The notes under the pieces are model-generated. The model was not told the origin of the DNA, ran no database searches, and worked only from the letters and a program-made list of their open reading frames with translations. 47,226 bases of DNA, from contig JAQTOP010000017.1 of assembly GCA_028713285.1 (NCBI GenBank), positions 1-47,226 of the forward strand, given 5' to 3'. The stretch's first letter is position 1. Every line of letters starts with the position of its first letter. This DNA is from Terrimicrobiaceae bacterium. GTDB lineage: Bacteria; Verrucomicrobiota; Verrucomicrobiia; Chthoniobacterales; JAATET01. The translations under genes and the position numbers were made by a program. This document shows, piece by piece, positions 9,685 to 17,510 of this stretch.

Positions 9685-10563
9685 ATGAGGCAGAAAATTC
9701 TCACCGTTGGCCTGCCATCCGGCAGTCTGCTCGACGCCACGCTGGATTTATTCGCGAAGGCGGGGTTCTCCATTTCCGGTTCGAAGCGCTCCTATCGTCC
9801 GGCCGTGGACGATGCGGAACTCGAGGTGCGCCTCCTGCGGGCTCAGGAAATCAGCCGATATGTCGAGCACGGGTTTCTCGATTGCGGAATCACCGGGAAG
9901 GATTGGGTCGCGGAGAACCAGTCGAAGGTCGAGGCGCTGGCCGAGCTGCCGTATAGCAAGGTGAGCGCGCTGCCCACACGCTGGGTGCTCGTCGTGCCGG
10001 AGGATTCATCCATCCGCACGATTGCCGACCTCGCCGGGAAGCGCATCGCCACCGAGGCCGTGGGCCTCACGCGCCGTTTCTTCGAGGCGCGCGGCGTGCC
10101 CGTCGAGATCGAGTTTTCCTGGGGTGCGACCGAGGTGAAAGTGCCCGACCTCGTCGATGCCATCGTCGATATCACGGAGACCGGTTCCTCGCTGCGCGCG
10201 AACAAGCTCCGCATCGTCGAGACGCTCATGGAGTCGTTCCCTGTCTTCATCGCGAACGCCGCCGCCGCCGCCGATGCATGGAAGCGCGGAAAGATGGATA
10301 CGCTCATTTTGCTGCTCAAAGGCGCGCTCGCCGCGCGCGGTCTCGTGGGCCTCAAGATGAACCTCCCGGCCGCGAACCTGAAGAATTTGCTTGAGACGCT
10401 GCCGTCCCTGCGAAATCCTACCGTTTCGCCCCTGGCCCAGGAAACCTGGGTGGCGGTGGAAACTGTGATTGATGAAAAGACCGTCAGGGAGATCATCCCG
10501 AAGCTGAAGTTGCTCGGGGCGGAAGGTATTATCGAATACCCCCTGAACAAAGTTGTTTACTAG
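9685..10563 (+). CDS. hisG: ATP phosphoribosyltransferase, long form
   Basis: Catalyses the first step of histidine synthesis, condensing ATP and PRPP. The 292 residues correspond to the long, hexameric form with its own C-terminal regulatory ACT-like domain (about 215-290), so no HisZ partner is needed. The start [20 protein letters not shown], the segment DCGITGKDW, the PRPP-binding stretch around [21 protein letters not shown] and the C-terminal [20 protein letters not shown] are all typical. The ATG at 9685 gives the expected N-terminus; the frame is open far upstream but that part is shadow sequence. Histidine feedback inhibition is expected from the family. hisC (15840-16964) and hisD (35112-36419) are elsewhere in the window, so the pathway genes are dispersed. 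Confidence 0.95.
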   Translation: MRQKILTVGLPSGSLLDATLDLFAKAGFSISGSKRSYRPAVDDAELEVRLLRAQEISRYVEHGFLDCGITGKDWVAENQSKVEALAELPYSKVSALPTRWVLVVPEDSSIRTIADLAGKRIATEAVGLTRRFFEARGVPVEIEFSWGATEVKVPDLVDAIVDITETGSSLRANKLRIVETLMESFPVFIANAAAAADAWKRGKMDTLILLLKGALAARGLVGLKMNLPAANLKNLLETLPSLRNPTVSPLAQETWVAVETVIDEKTVREIIPKLKLLGAEGIIEYPLNKVVY

Positions 10564-10574
10564 AGAAGTATTGC

Positions 10575-10679
10575 ATGGGCTCGATTAAGAAGAAAAGAAA
10601 GGCTAAAATAGCCAAACACAAGCGCCGCAAGCGCATGAAACTCAACCGTCACAAGAAGCGGTTGCGCTACAAGTCGTAG
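10575..10679 (+). CDS. AURKAIP1/COX24-domain small ribosomal protein (34 aa)
   Basis: A very short, extremely basic gene between hisG and the TPR gene. The product starts MGSIKKKRKAKIAKHKRRKR and ends MKLNRHKKRLRYKS; about half the residues are Lys or Arg. The MGS start, the KKxRKxKIxKHKxRKR core and the length match the bacterial AURKAIP1/COX24 domain family, related to mitochondrial mS38 and the actinobacterial small-subunit protein bS22. It probably binds the 30S subunit near the decoding centre; that role is from knowledge of the family. It begins 11 bases after the hisG stop and ends 16 bases before the TPR gene. Its size makes it easy to miss in automated annotation. Confidence 0.85.
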   Translation: MGSIKKKRKAKIAKHKRRKRMKLNRHKKRLRYKS

Positions 10680-10695
10680 CCGCTATGGTGGCCGC

Positions 10696-12432
10696 ATGAA
10701 CCCTGTGGTCCGGTTCCGTGCGGCATCGTCCCTGGTGCGGTTCGCCGTTTGGGTCATCGCACCGGTCGCGGGTCTGCATCTGGCCGTCGCGTCATCGACG
10801 GATTACCTGTTCGATGAGGGCGAACTCGCGCCCACCGAATATCATCTGAGCGCGAAGGCCGAACGCCAGGCCGACGCCATGGCGCATTTCATCACGGGCA
10901 TTTTCGAAGAGGAAAGCGCCGGTCCAGAGAAGGCCCTCAACAGCTATCACCAAGTGCTGGTGATCGACCCCGGCTTCACCAAGCTCGCGATCGAGGTCGC
11001 CTACGACTACCTGCGCCGCGGCGAGGCGACCGACGCCATCGGCGTGCTCAAGGATTGCATCGCGGCCAACCCCGGCGACCCCGAGCCCGCCCTCGCGCTT
11101 TCCTCGATCTACCTGCGCCACCTGCGCAAGCCCGACCTCGCCACGCGCTATGCGGAGTCCGCGTTGAAGGCCGATCCGGGCCGCTTCGCCGCCTACGAGG
11201 CGCTTTGGGAAATCGCCCAGGCGCAGGGCGACGACACCGCCTGCGCGCGCGTGATCACCCGCGCACTGAAGGCGAAATCGACCGACACAAACTACTGGCT
11301 CCAGCTCGCCGATTTCCTCACGAACTCGTCGGAAGGCGAAACCTCGTCCCCGAGCGAAAAAGCCCGCGCCCAGCTCACCACCTGTCTGGAAGGGGCCGCT
11401 GAATCCGCCGGCAACAACGCCGACGCCCTCGCCCGCATCGGGGACTTCTACGTGCTCGGCCTTCAGGTCGATCAAGCCGCGAAGTTCTACCGCATGGCCG
11501 CCGAGCTCAAACCCGCGCTGCCCAATATCAACGAACGCCTTGCCGGTGCGCTCATCGAGCTGGGCCGCAACGACGAAGCGGTCCCCGTGCTGGAAAGGGT
11601 CATTGCCGGCAATCCGCTCGACCTGCAGGCCTACGACCAGCTCTACCGGCTCTACGAGGATCGCGGCGACCACGAAAAGGCGCTTACCGGCGTGGAGCAG
11701 GCCCTCATCATCGACAAGACAAATTTCCTCCGCCAGCGCGACCTGATGGTGCTGCTCCTGCGCACCGGCCGCTTCGATACGGCCATCACGCGCGCCGCCG
11801 ACGCGGAAAAGTTATTTCCGCGGATGCCGTTTTTCACCTACGTCAGGGCCCGGGCGCTGGCGGCCTTGAAACGCAACGACGAGGCGCTGGCTGCGTTTGA
11901 ACGCGCGCTGGTCGAGGCCGCCTCAAATGATCCCAAGCTGCCAAACGGCCCGTTCTATTTCGACTACGCGAGCACGGCGCAACTGGCGGGCCGTTTCGTC
12001 AAGGCCGCAGAGCTGTTCAGGAAATCCATCGAACTCGACCCAAGGAATCCCGAGGCCTACAACGCGCTCGGGTATATGTGGGTGGAGCGGCGCGAGAATC
12101 TCGACGAAGCCGAGCGCCTCATCCGCAAGGCGCTCGCTCTCGACCCGGCCAACGGGGCCTTCCTCGACAGCCTCGGCTGGCTGCACTATCAGCGCGGCGA
12201 TTACACGACGGCCCTCGAGGAACTGCTCAGCGCATCGAAGGCCCTGCCCCAGCCCGACGCCGTGGTCTTCGAGCACATCGGCGACGCTTATCGGGCGCTC
12301 AACCGCACGGCCGAAGCCCTGCTGTATTGGCAGAAATCGGCCGCGCTCGACGCGACGAACAAGCCGCTTCTCGCGAAGATCGACGAAGCCACCGCCAAAG
12401 TGGCCGCGCAAAACACGGCTGAAAAGCGCTGA
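10696..12432 (+). CDS. Exported tetratricopeptide-repeat protein (578 aa)
   Basis: An N-terminal signal peptide (about residues 1-32, hydrophobic VRFAVWVIAPVAGLHLAVAS) precedes an array of TPR units running nearly to the C-terminus. Good examples are around KALNSYHQVLVIDPGFTKLA, AAKFYRMAAELKPALPNINE, DEAVPVLERVIAGNPLDLQA, AAELFRKSIELDPRNPEAYN and DEAERLIRKALALDPANGAF. About ten or more repeats can be counted. Such periplasmic or outer-membrane TPR proteins act as scaffolds for envelope complexes; no enzymatic motif is present. The gene runs toward mqnD with only four bases between the two stop codons. A partner cannot be named. Confidence 0.85.
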   Translation: MNPVVRFRAASSLVRFAVWVIAPVAGLHLAVASSTDYLFDEGELAPTEYHLSAKAERQADAMAHFITGIFEEESAGPEKALNSYHQVLVIDPGFTKLAIEVAYDYLRRGEATDAIGVLKDCIAANPGDPEPALALSSIYLRHLRKPDLATRYAESALKADPGRFAAYEALWEIAQAQGDDTACARVITRALKAKSTDTNYWLQLADFLTNSSEGETSSPSEKARAQLTTCLEGAAESAGNNADALARIGDFYVLGLQVDQAAKFYRMAAELKPALPNINERLAGALIELGRNDEAVPVLERVIAGNPLDLQAYDQLYRLYEDRGDHEKALTGVEQALIIDKTNFLRQRDLMVLLLRTGRFDTAITRAADAEKLFPRMPFFTYVRARALAALKRNDEALAAFERALVEAASNDPKLPNGPFYFDYASTAQLAGRFVKAAELFRKSIELDPRNPEAYNALGYMWVERRENLDEAERLIRKALALDPANGAFLDSLGWLHYQRGDYTTALEELLSASKALPQPDAVVFEHIGDAYRALNRTAEALLYWQKSAALDATNKPLLAKIDEATAKVAAQNTAEKR

Positions 12433-12436
12433 CGCG

Positions 12437-13315
12437 CTATTCCACGAACTCGAGCTCGACCGGCTTGGGAATGAGGCCCGCCCCGTGCGCCTCGGCGAGA
12501 AATCCCCGGATCGCGCGCCGTCCCGCGTCGCCGTAGTCAAGAGTGTAGTCGTTCACATACATGCCGATGAACTCGTCCGCGAGCGGCGCGTCCATTCCCC
12601 GCGCGTGCTTCATGCTGTGCGCCACGGCGGGCGCGCGGTGCGCGAGCCCGTAGGCGATGCTCGCATGGAGCACGTCGGAGAGCTCCTTGCGCACCTCCCG
12701 CGGGATGTCCTTGCGAATCACGTTTCCGCCGAGCGGCAGCGGCAGTCCGGTGCGAGCCTTCCACCAGGCGCCAAGGTCGAGGATCAGGTCAAAGCCGTCG
12801 CGCGCATAGGTGAGCTGCCCCTCGTGGATGATGAGGCCCGCATCCACCGTGCCGGAACGCACCGCGGCGAAGATTTCGTCGAACGGAACGACGACATGCC
12901 CGAAGTCCGCGCCCAGGAAGAGTTGCGCCGCGAGATACGCGCTCGTCATTCGGCCGGGCACCGCGATCCTTTTGCCCAGCAGCCATTCCCGCCGCTCCGC
13001 GTCTGTCGCATCCGCCGGCATTCCGCCGCCCGCATTCACGATGAACACCGGTCCATACCCGTCGCCCATGCTCGCTCCGCTCGGCAGCAGCGCGTATCGG
13101 TCGAGCACGTAGGCGAGCGCGTGGATCGACACGGCGGTGATGTGCAGTTCACCGCGCGTCGCCCGCTCGTTCAACGTCTGGATATCCTGGAGAATGTGCT
13201 GAAACCGATAGCCGCAGAGATCGATCTTCCCCTCCGCCATCGCGTAAAACATGAAGGCGTCGTCTGGATCGGGCGAGTGGCCAAGGGTGAGGGTGTGGGA
13301 TTTCCAATCGATCAT
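12437..13315 (-). CDS. mqnD: 1,4-dihydroxy-6-naphthoate synthase (futalosine pathway)
   Basis: Enzyme of the futalosine route to menaquinone, converting cyclic dehypoxanthine futalosine to 1,4-dihydroxy-6-naphthoate. The 292-residue product has the periplasmic-binding-protein-like fold of MqnA/MqnD proteins. The N-terminal LTLGHSPDPDDAFMFYA is diagnostic for MqnD, as is the central SGASMGDGYGPVFI block; GLIIHEGQLTY follows. The presence of mqnD implies menaquinone is made by the futalosine route rather than MenFDHCEBA. It is the last gene of a minus-strand run (hisC, mnmE, pyrD, mqnD). Both this pathway and PyrD concern quinones, since class 2 PyrD passes electrons to a quinone, but the adjacency may be chance. 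Confidence 0.93.
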   Translation of the reverse strand: MIDWKSHTLTLGHSPDPDDAFMFYAMAEGKIDLCGYRFQHILQDIQTLNERATRGELHITAVSIHALAYVLDRYALLPSGASMGDGYGPVFIVNAGGGMPADATDAERREWLLGKRIAVPGRMTSAYLAAQLFLGADFGHVVVPFDEIFAAVRSGTVDAGLIIHEGQLTYARDGFDLILDLGAWWKARTGLPLPLGGNVIRKDIPREVRKELSDVLHASIAYGLAHRAPAVAHSMKHARGMDAPLADEFIGMYVNDYTLDYGDAGRRAIRGFLAEAHGAGLIPKPVELEFVE

Positions 13316-13384
13316 GGTGCGAGAGGGAGAGGATTCACAGGATTCGCGGGATGGAAAGCATCTTAGTTGCGTCCATCGGGCGGA

Positions 13385-14392
13385 TCAGGCGGATTCCATC
13401 CGCTTCAGCTCCTCCACGATTTCGCGAATGAGCGTCGGGCCGCGATAGACGAAGCCTGTGTAAATCTGCACGAGGTCGGCTCCCGCCTCGATCCGCTCCC
13501 GCGCGGCGGCCGCATCCATGATGCCGCCCGAAGCGATGATCGGAATCCGCGTCCCCGCCCGCAACCGCCGGAGCACGTCCAGCGCCCGCGCGCGCAGCGG
13601 CCCGCCGCTCAAGCCCCCCGCCTCGTCCCGCCCGGCCGGCATCGCCGAATGGTCGAGCGTCGTATTCGTCGCGATCAGTCCCGAGATCGCTTCCTCCACC
13701 GCCAGTTCCAGGATCGCGTCGAGCTGCGGCTCCGTGAGGTCGGGCGCGATCTTGACCAGGATCGGTTTCGCCGCGTCGTGCCCGCGCAAGGCCCGCACGA
13801 TGCCGGCGAGCGCATCCTTCTCCTGCAGCTCGCGGAGGCCGGGGGTGTTTGGCGAACTCACGTTCAGCACAAAATAGTCGCCATACGGCAGCAAGGTGCG
13901 GAAGCTGTGCAGATAATCCGCCGCGGCCTCTTCGAGCGGAGTCGCCTTGGACTTTCCGAGGTTGACGCCGACCGGGATGCCCGGCCAGCGGCCGGAGCCT
14001 TTCAATCGCGCCAACCGCGCCGCCACGGCATCCGCGCCGTCGTTGTTGAAACCCATGCGATTGATGAGCGCGCCGAGCTGCGGGTAGCGGAACAAGCGCG
14101 GCTGCGGGTTTCCCGGCTGCGCCAACGCCGTGATCGTGCCGATCTCGACGAATCCGAAACCCAGCGCCTCCCACGCAGGCAGCGCGACGGCATTCTTGTC
14201 CATCCCCGCCGCGAGACCCACGGGATTTCGAAGCCGAATCCCGCCCACGTCGCGCTCCGCCATGGGCGGGCCGCCAAACACCGCACGCAGACACGTCTCC
14301 GGCGCCAGCTCCAGCCCGCGCAGGGCCAGATGGTGCGCCGTCTCCGCTTCGAGCCGGAACAGCCACGGCTTGAGCATTTCATAGGCGTTCAT
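13385..14392 (-). CDS. pyrD: Dihydroorotate dehydrogenase (quinone), class 2
   Basis: Membrane-associated flavoenzyme of pyrimidine synthesis oxidising dihydroorotate to orotate with quinone as acceptor. The 335 residues start at the ATG at 14392 (MNAYEMLKPWLFRLEAETAH, the amphipathic N-terminal helices that mark class 2). NPVGLAAGMDKN binds FMN, NVSSPNTPGLRELQ carries the class 2 catalytic serine, ATNTTLD and a glycine-rich SGGIMDAAAARERI/GADLVQIYTGF complete the FMN site. A longer open frame upstream overlaps mnmE and is rejected. The stop lies 69 bases from the mqnD start. Length and all key residues fit an active enzyme. Confidence 0.95.
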   Translation of the reverse strand: MNAYEMLKPWLFRLEAETAHHLALRGLELAPETCLRAVFGGPPMAERDVGGIRLRNPVGLAAGMDKNAVALPAWEALGFGFVEIGTITALAQPGNPQPRLFRYPQLGALINRMGFNNDGADAVAARLARLKGSGRWPGIPVGVNLGKSKATPLEEAAADYLHSFRTLLPYGDYFVLNVSSPNTPGLRELQEKDALAGIVRALRGHDAAKPILVKIAPDLTEPQLDAILELAVEEAISGLIATNTTLDHSAMPAGRDEAGGLSGGPLRARALDVLRRLRAGTRIPIIASGGIMDAAAARERIEAGADLVQIYTGFVYRGPTLIREIVEELKRMESA

Positions 14393-14411
14393 GGGAAGCG
14401 ATATTGAGAGC

Positions 14412-15752
14412 TTATTTCCCAATGCAAAACGACCCGAAGATTCGCCCGAGGATATCCTCGGTGTCCACAATGCCGACGACCTCTCCGGCGGCATCCAGCG
14501 CCGCGCGCAGGTCGATCGCCACGAACTCCGGCGGCTCGGCCACGCCGAGCTTCGCGCCGGCGTCGGCCAGCGCCTGATCCGCACGCACGAGGCACGCCTG
14601 GTGCCGCGCATTCACCGCGGCGAGCGAATCGCGCGGGGCGACCGTCCCCGCGCGCACGCGCGCCGAGACCGAGTCCACGAGCGCGTCGATTCCTTCGCCG
14701 GTCGCGCACGAAACGGCGTGTGTGTTTTGATTTGCAAAAATCCGATCCCGGATTCCGTCCGCGAGATCGATCTTGTTCACTACGATGATTTCACCATCTG
14801 CGGCGGAAGGATCGTCCATCGTCTCCGGATCGGTGGCATCGACGACGCGCAGCACCACGTCCGCCTCCGTGACGGCCTCGCGCGCGCGCCGCACACCTTC
14901 GCGCTCGATGGCATCGGGAGTCTCGCGCAGGCCCGCCGTATCGATCACTCGAAATGGAACGCCGCGCAGGCTCAGCGCCTCTTCAATCGTGTCGCGCGTC
15001 GTGCCCGGAATTGGGCTCACGATCGCGCGCTCGAAGCCGGCCAGTCGATTCAACAGGCTGGACTTGCCCGCGTTGGGCCGTCCGCAGATTGCCAGCCGCA
15101 CTCCCTCGCGCAGGATGCGCCCTTCGTTTGCCGTCGCCAGCAGCTTCGCAATCCGGTCGCGCGTCGCCGCAATGCGCCCAAGCAGCGCCGCGCCCGTGTC
15201 GGGATCGATGTCTTCATCGGGAAAATCAATGTGCGCCTCGACATGCGCGACGACGTCGAGAATCGCTTCGCGAATTGCCAGTATCTCCGCGCCGATCCGC
15301 CCGGCGAGCTGCTCCGCCGCAGCCTGCGCCGCGAGGGGCGTGCGGGCGCGAATGAGATCCATCACCGCCTCGGCCTGCGTGAGATCCATCTTCCCGTTGA
15401 GAAAGGCCCGTTGCGTAAACTCGCCCGGCCCCGCCGCCCGCGCCCCGGCCACCAGCACGGTCTGCAGCACGCGCGCCGACACGAGCACCCCGCCGTGACA
15501 GCCGATCTCCACGACATCCTCCCCCGTGTAGCTTACCGGCGCATGAAAGGTCGTCAGCACCGCTTGATCGATGGTTTCGCCGTTGTCCACAATCCGTCCG
15601 AATGTCGCCACGCGGGGTTTCAGCGCCGAATCCGGACCGCGAAAGATCTTCGCCGCGATGGCCAGCGCCTCCGGTCCCGAGACGCGCACCACGGCAATCG
15701 CCCCTTCGCCCGGAGGCGTGGAAAGCGCGGCGATGGTATCGGAGGACAACAC
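14412..15752 (-). CDS. mnmE: tRNA uridine-5-carboxymethylaminomethyl modification GTPase
   Basis: GTPase that, with MnmG, installs the cmnm5 group on wobble uridine 34 of certain tRNAs. The N-terminal folate-binding domain begins LSSDTIAALSTPPGEGAIAV. The embedded G domain has G1 GRPNAGKSS, DTAGLRE and NKIDL. The C-terminus ends FCIGK, the conserved C-(I/L)-G-K motif whose cysteine is needed for modification. A GTG start at 15752 gives 446 residues and the expected N-terminus; an in-frame TTG at 15788 would add 12 atypical residues. mnmG is not in the window. It sits 19 bases upstream of pyrD. Confidence 0.94.
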   Translation of the reverse strand: MLSSDTIAALSTPPGEGAIAVVRVSGPEALAIAAKIFRGPDSALKPRVATFGRIVDNGETIDQAVLTTFHAPVSYTGEDVVEIGCHGGVLVSARVLQTVLVAGARAAGPGEFTQRAFLNGKMDLTQAEAVMDLIRARTPLAAQAAAEQLAGRIGAEILAIREAILDVVAHVEAHIDFPDEDIDPDTGAALLGRIAATRDRIAKLLATANEGRILREGVRLAICGRPNAGKSSLLNRLAGFERAIVSPIPGTTRDTIEEALSLRGVPFRVIDTAGLRETPDAIEREGVRRAREAVTEADVVLRVVDATDPETMDDPSAADGEIIVVNKIDLADGIRDRIFANQNTHAVSCATGEGIDALVDSVSARVRAGTVAPRDSLAAVNARHQACLVRADQALADAGAKLGVAEPPEFVAIDLRAALDAAGEVVGIVDTEDILGRIFGSFCIGK

Positions 15753-15839
15753 CCGGCAAAGGTCTCCCGGAACCTCCCCATCAGGCAAGTCTCTGCGCCG
15801 CGAACCGCACGGATTCCCGCCAGCCAGGTGCCCGCGACT

Positions 15840-16964
15840 CTACGCGACGGTCGCCAGCTCGCCGCGGGACACCGCGCCGGCGGCATCGAGCGCGCGCAGG
15901 GCGGCGATGAAGCGGCGGTTTTGCTCCATCGTGCCGACCGAGACGCGGATCCATTCCGGCATCTTGTAACTGCGCATCGCGCGAACAATGAGCCCCTGTT
16001 TGAGCAACGCATTGAATACCGCGTCGCCGTCGCCCACGCGCACAAGCACGAAATTCGCCGCGCTCGGGACGAACTCGAGCCCCATTTCCGCAAACTCCGC
16101 CTGCAGGTAATTCCGGCCCTCGTGGGTGAGTTCGCGCGTGCGGCGCATGTGCTCCGCGTCGGCGAGGCCGGCGGTGGCGCCCGCCTGCGCGATGGCATTC
16201 GCATTGAACGGCTGGCGCGTCTTTTGCAGCACCCCGGCGAGCTTCGCGGGCGCGAGGCCGTAGCCGATGCGCAGGGCGGCGAGGCCCTGGATCTTCGAGA
16301 AGGTGCGCATGACGACGACATTGCGGCCGTCGCGGACGTATTTCAAAACGTCGGGCGGAGATTCGAGAAACTCGTAATAGGCCTCGTCGAAGACCACAAC
16401 GACATGCTCCGGCACGCGCTCCATGAACGCGTCGATCTCCGCCTGGCCGACGAGCGTGCCGGTCGGGTTGTTTGGATTTGCGATGAAGACCTGGCGCGTG
16501 CGCGGCGTGATCGCCGCGAGCATCGCCGCGAGATCGTGCGCGTAGCCGGGGTCGGGCACTTCGACCGTCTTCGCTCCGAAGAGCTGCGCCATGAGCGTAT
16601 AGACCGCGAAGGCGTGCCGCGCGGTGACGACCTCGTCGCCGGGTTTCAAAAACGCGTGGCCGAGAAACTCGATGATTTCGTTCGAGCCGTTGCCGAGCAC
16701 GACGTTCGCGCGGTCGAGGCCGAGCTTCTCCGCAATCGCTCCGCGCAGCGCCCAGCCGCCGCCGTCGGGATAAAAATGCGCGCGTTCCAGCGCCTCGCGC
16801 ATGGCGGCGAGCGCCTTCGGCGAGGGGCCCAGCGGATTCTCGTTCGATGCGAGCTTGACGATCGCCGAGGGCTCCAGGCCCAGCTCGCGGGCCAGCTCCT
16901 CGGCCGGCTTGCCCGGCTCGTAGGCGATCAAATCAAGGACGTGCTGGTGCGCGGACGGTTGCAT
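15840..16964 (-). CDS. hisC: Histidinol-phosphate aminotransferase
   Basis: PLP-dependent class I/II aminotransferase converting imidazole acetol phosphate to histidinol phosphate with glutamate. The 374-residue product starts at the ATG at 16964 (MQPSAHQHVLDLIAYEPGKP); the much longer open frame upstream is shadow sequence. Recognisable are KLASNENPLGPSP, LGNGSNEII, ANPNNPTGT, VVFDEAYYEF (PLP aspartate and tyrosine) and RTFSKIQGLAALRIGYG, with the Schiff-base lysine in FSK and the following arginine. The other positions of the active site are present. HisC enzymes often also act on aromatic amino acids. It heads the run hisC-mnmE-pyrD-mqnD and is transcribed away from the small phosphodiesterase gene. 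Confidence 0.93.
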   Translation of the reverse strand: MQPSAHQHVLDLIAYEPGKPAEELARELGLEPSAIVKLASNENPLGPSPKALAAMREALERAHFYPDGGGWALRGAIAEKLGLDRANVVLGNGSNEIIEFLGHAFLKPGDEVVTARHAFAVYTLMAQLFGAKTVEVPDPGYAHDLAAMLAAITPRTRQVFIANPNNPTGTLVGQAEIDAFMERVPEHVVVVFDEAYYEFLESPPDVLKYVRDGRNVVVMRTFSKIQGLAALRIGYGLAPAKLAGVLQKTRQPFNANAIAQAGATAGLADAEHMRRTRELTHEGRNYLQAEFAEMGLEFVPSAANFVLVRVGDGDAVFNALLKQGLIVRAMRSYKMPEWIRVSVGTMEQNRRFIAALRALDAAGAVSRGELATVA

Positions 16965-16973
16965 CAAACTATC

Positions 16974-17060
16974 ATCCACAGATTTCGCAGATTTTCGCAG
17001 ATTTTTTTCCGGCCGGGCGAACGGTCGATTCTTCCGCGCAAATCCGCGTAATCTGTGGAC
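16974..17060. repeat. Intergenic inverted repeat of the CCACAGATT...CGCAGATT type
   Basis: The gap between hisC and the divergent phosphodiesterase gene is nearly filled by an imperfect inverted repeat. The left arm (16974-17007) reads ATCCACAGATTTCGCAG and continues with a second CGCAGATTT copy. The right arm (17037-17060) is close to its reverse complement, AAATCCGCGTAATCTGTGGA. Repeats of this type (tandem CGCAGATT units next to CCACAGAT) are scattered between genes in many environmental bacterial genomes; the family name is not certain. It lies where promoters of both genes must be, and the right arm abuts the ATG at 17061. Confidence 0.65.
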
Positions 17061-17504
17061 ATGAAGATCGCCGTCATCGCCGACACGCACGGGAAATTGC
17101 CGCTCCGCGTCGCGGAGGACATCCGGCTCGCCGATGAAATCTGGCATCTCGGCGACTTCTGCGACGCCGCGACCCTGGCCGCCGCGCGGCGCATCGGCCG
17201 GCCATTTTACGCGGTGCTCGGCAACAACGATTTCGATCTCGACCTGCCGAAATCGCTGCGACTCGAACGGGGCGGCAGGACGTTCCATCTCATCCATATT
17301 CCACCGCCGCCGGCCCGCATTGGCGGGGCGGACTTCCTCCTGCACGGCCACACGCACGTCCCCCGCGACGAGCAGATTGGCGCGACGCGCGTCCTGAATC
17401 CCGGCACCATCGGCAAGCCGAACAAAGGCGTGCCGCCCGCCTATGCCTGGCTGGATGTCAATGAATCCACGGGAGCGATTGCCTGGCGCCTCGTGCGCGT
17501 CTGA
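17061..17504 (+). CDS. YfcE/MJ0936-type calcineurin-like phosphodiesterase (147 aa)
   Basis: Small cytoplasmic metallophosphoesterase of the YfcE family. The metal-binding motifs are in order: IADTHG near the N-terminus, WHLGDFCD, GNNDFD, then HGHTHVPRD with the terminal NPGTIGKPN loop. The family hydrolyses phosphodiesters such as bis-pNPP in vitro, with physiological substrates mostly unknown. The ATG at 17061 is preceded directly by the inverted repeat. The length is slightly short (147 against about 160-180) but no motif is missing. It converges on the channel gene with a six-base gap. Confidence 0.88.
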   Translation: MKIAVIADTHGKLPLRVAEDIRLADEIWHLGDFCDAATLAAARRIGRPFYAVLGNNDFDLDLPKSLRLERGGRTFHLIHIPPPPARIGGADFLLHGHTHVPRDEQIGATRVLNPGTIGKPNKGVPPAYAWLDVNESTGAIAWRLVRV

Positions 17505-17510
17505 AGCCGG

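Noticed and set aside
12433-12436. Terminator between the TPR gene and mqnD
   Set aside because: Only a weak five-base inverted repeat (AGCGC/GCGCT) inside the end of the TPR gene and no T-run.
14391-17051. An 886-residue plus-strand frame opposite mnmE and hisC
   Set aside because: Composition typical of shadow frames; opposite two enzymes with all motifs.
16965-17357. Extension of the hisC frame upstream of 16964
   Set aside because: It is antisense to the phosphodiesterase gene and crosses the inverted repeat; HisC proteins start at MQPSAHQ.
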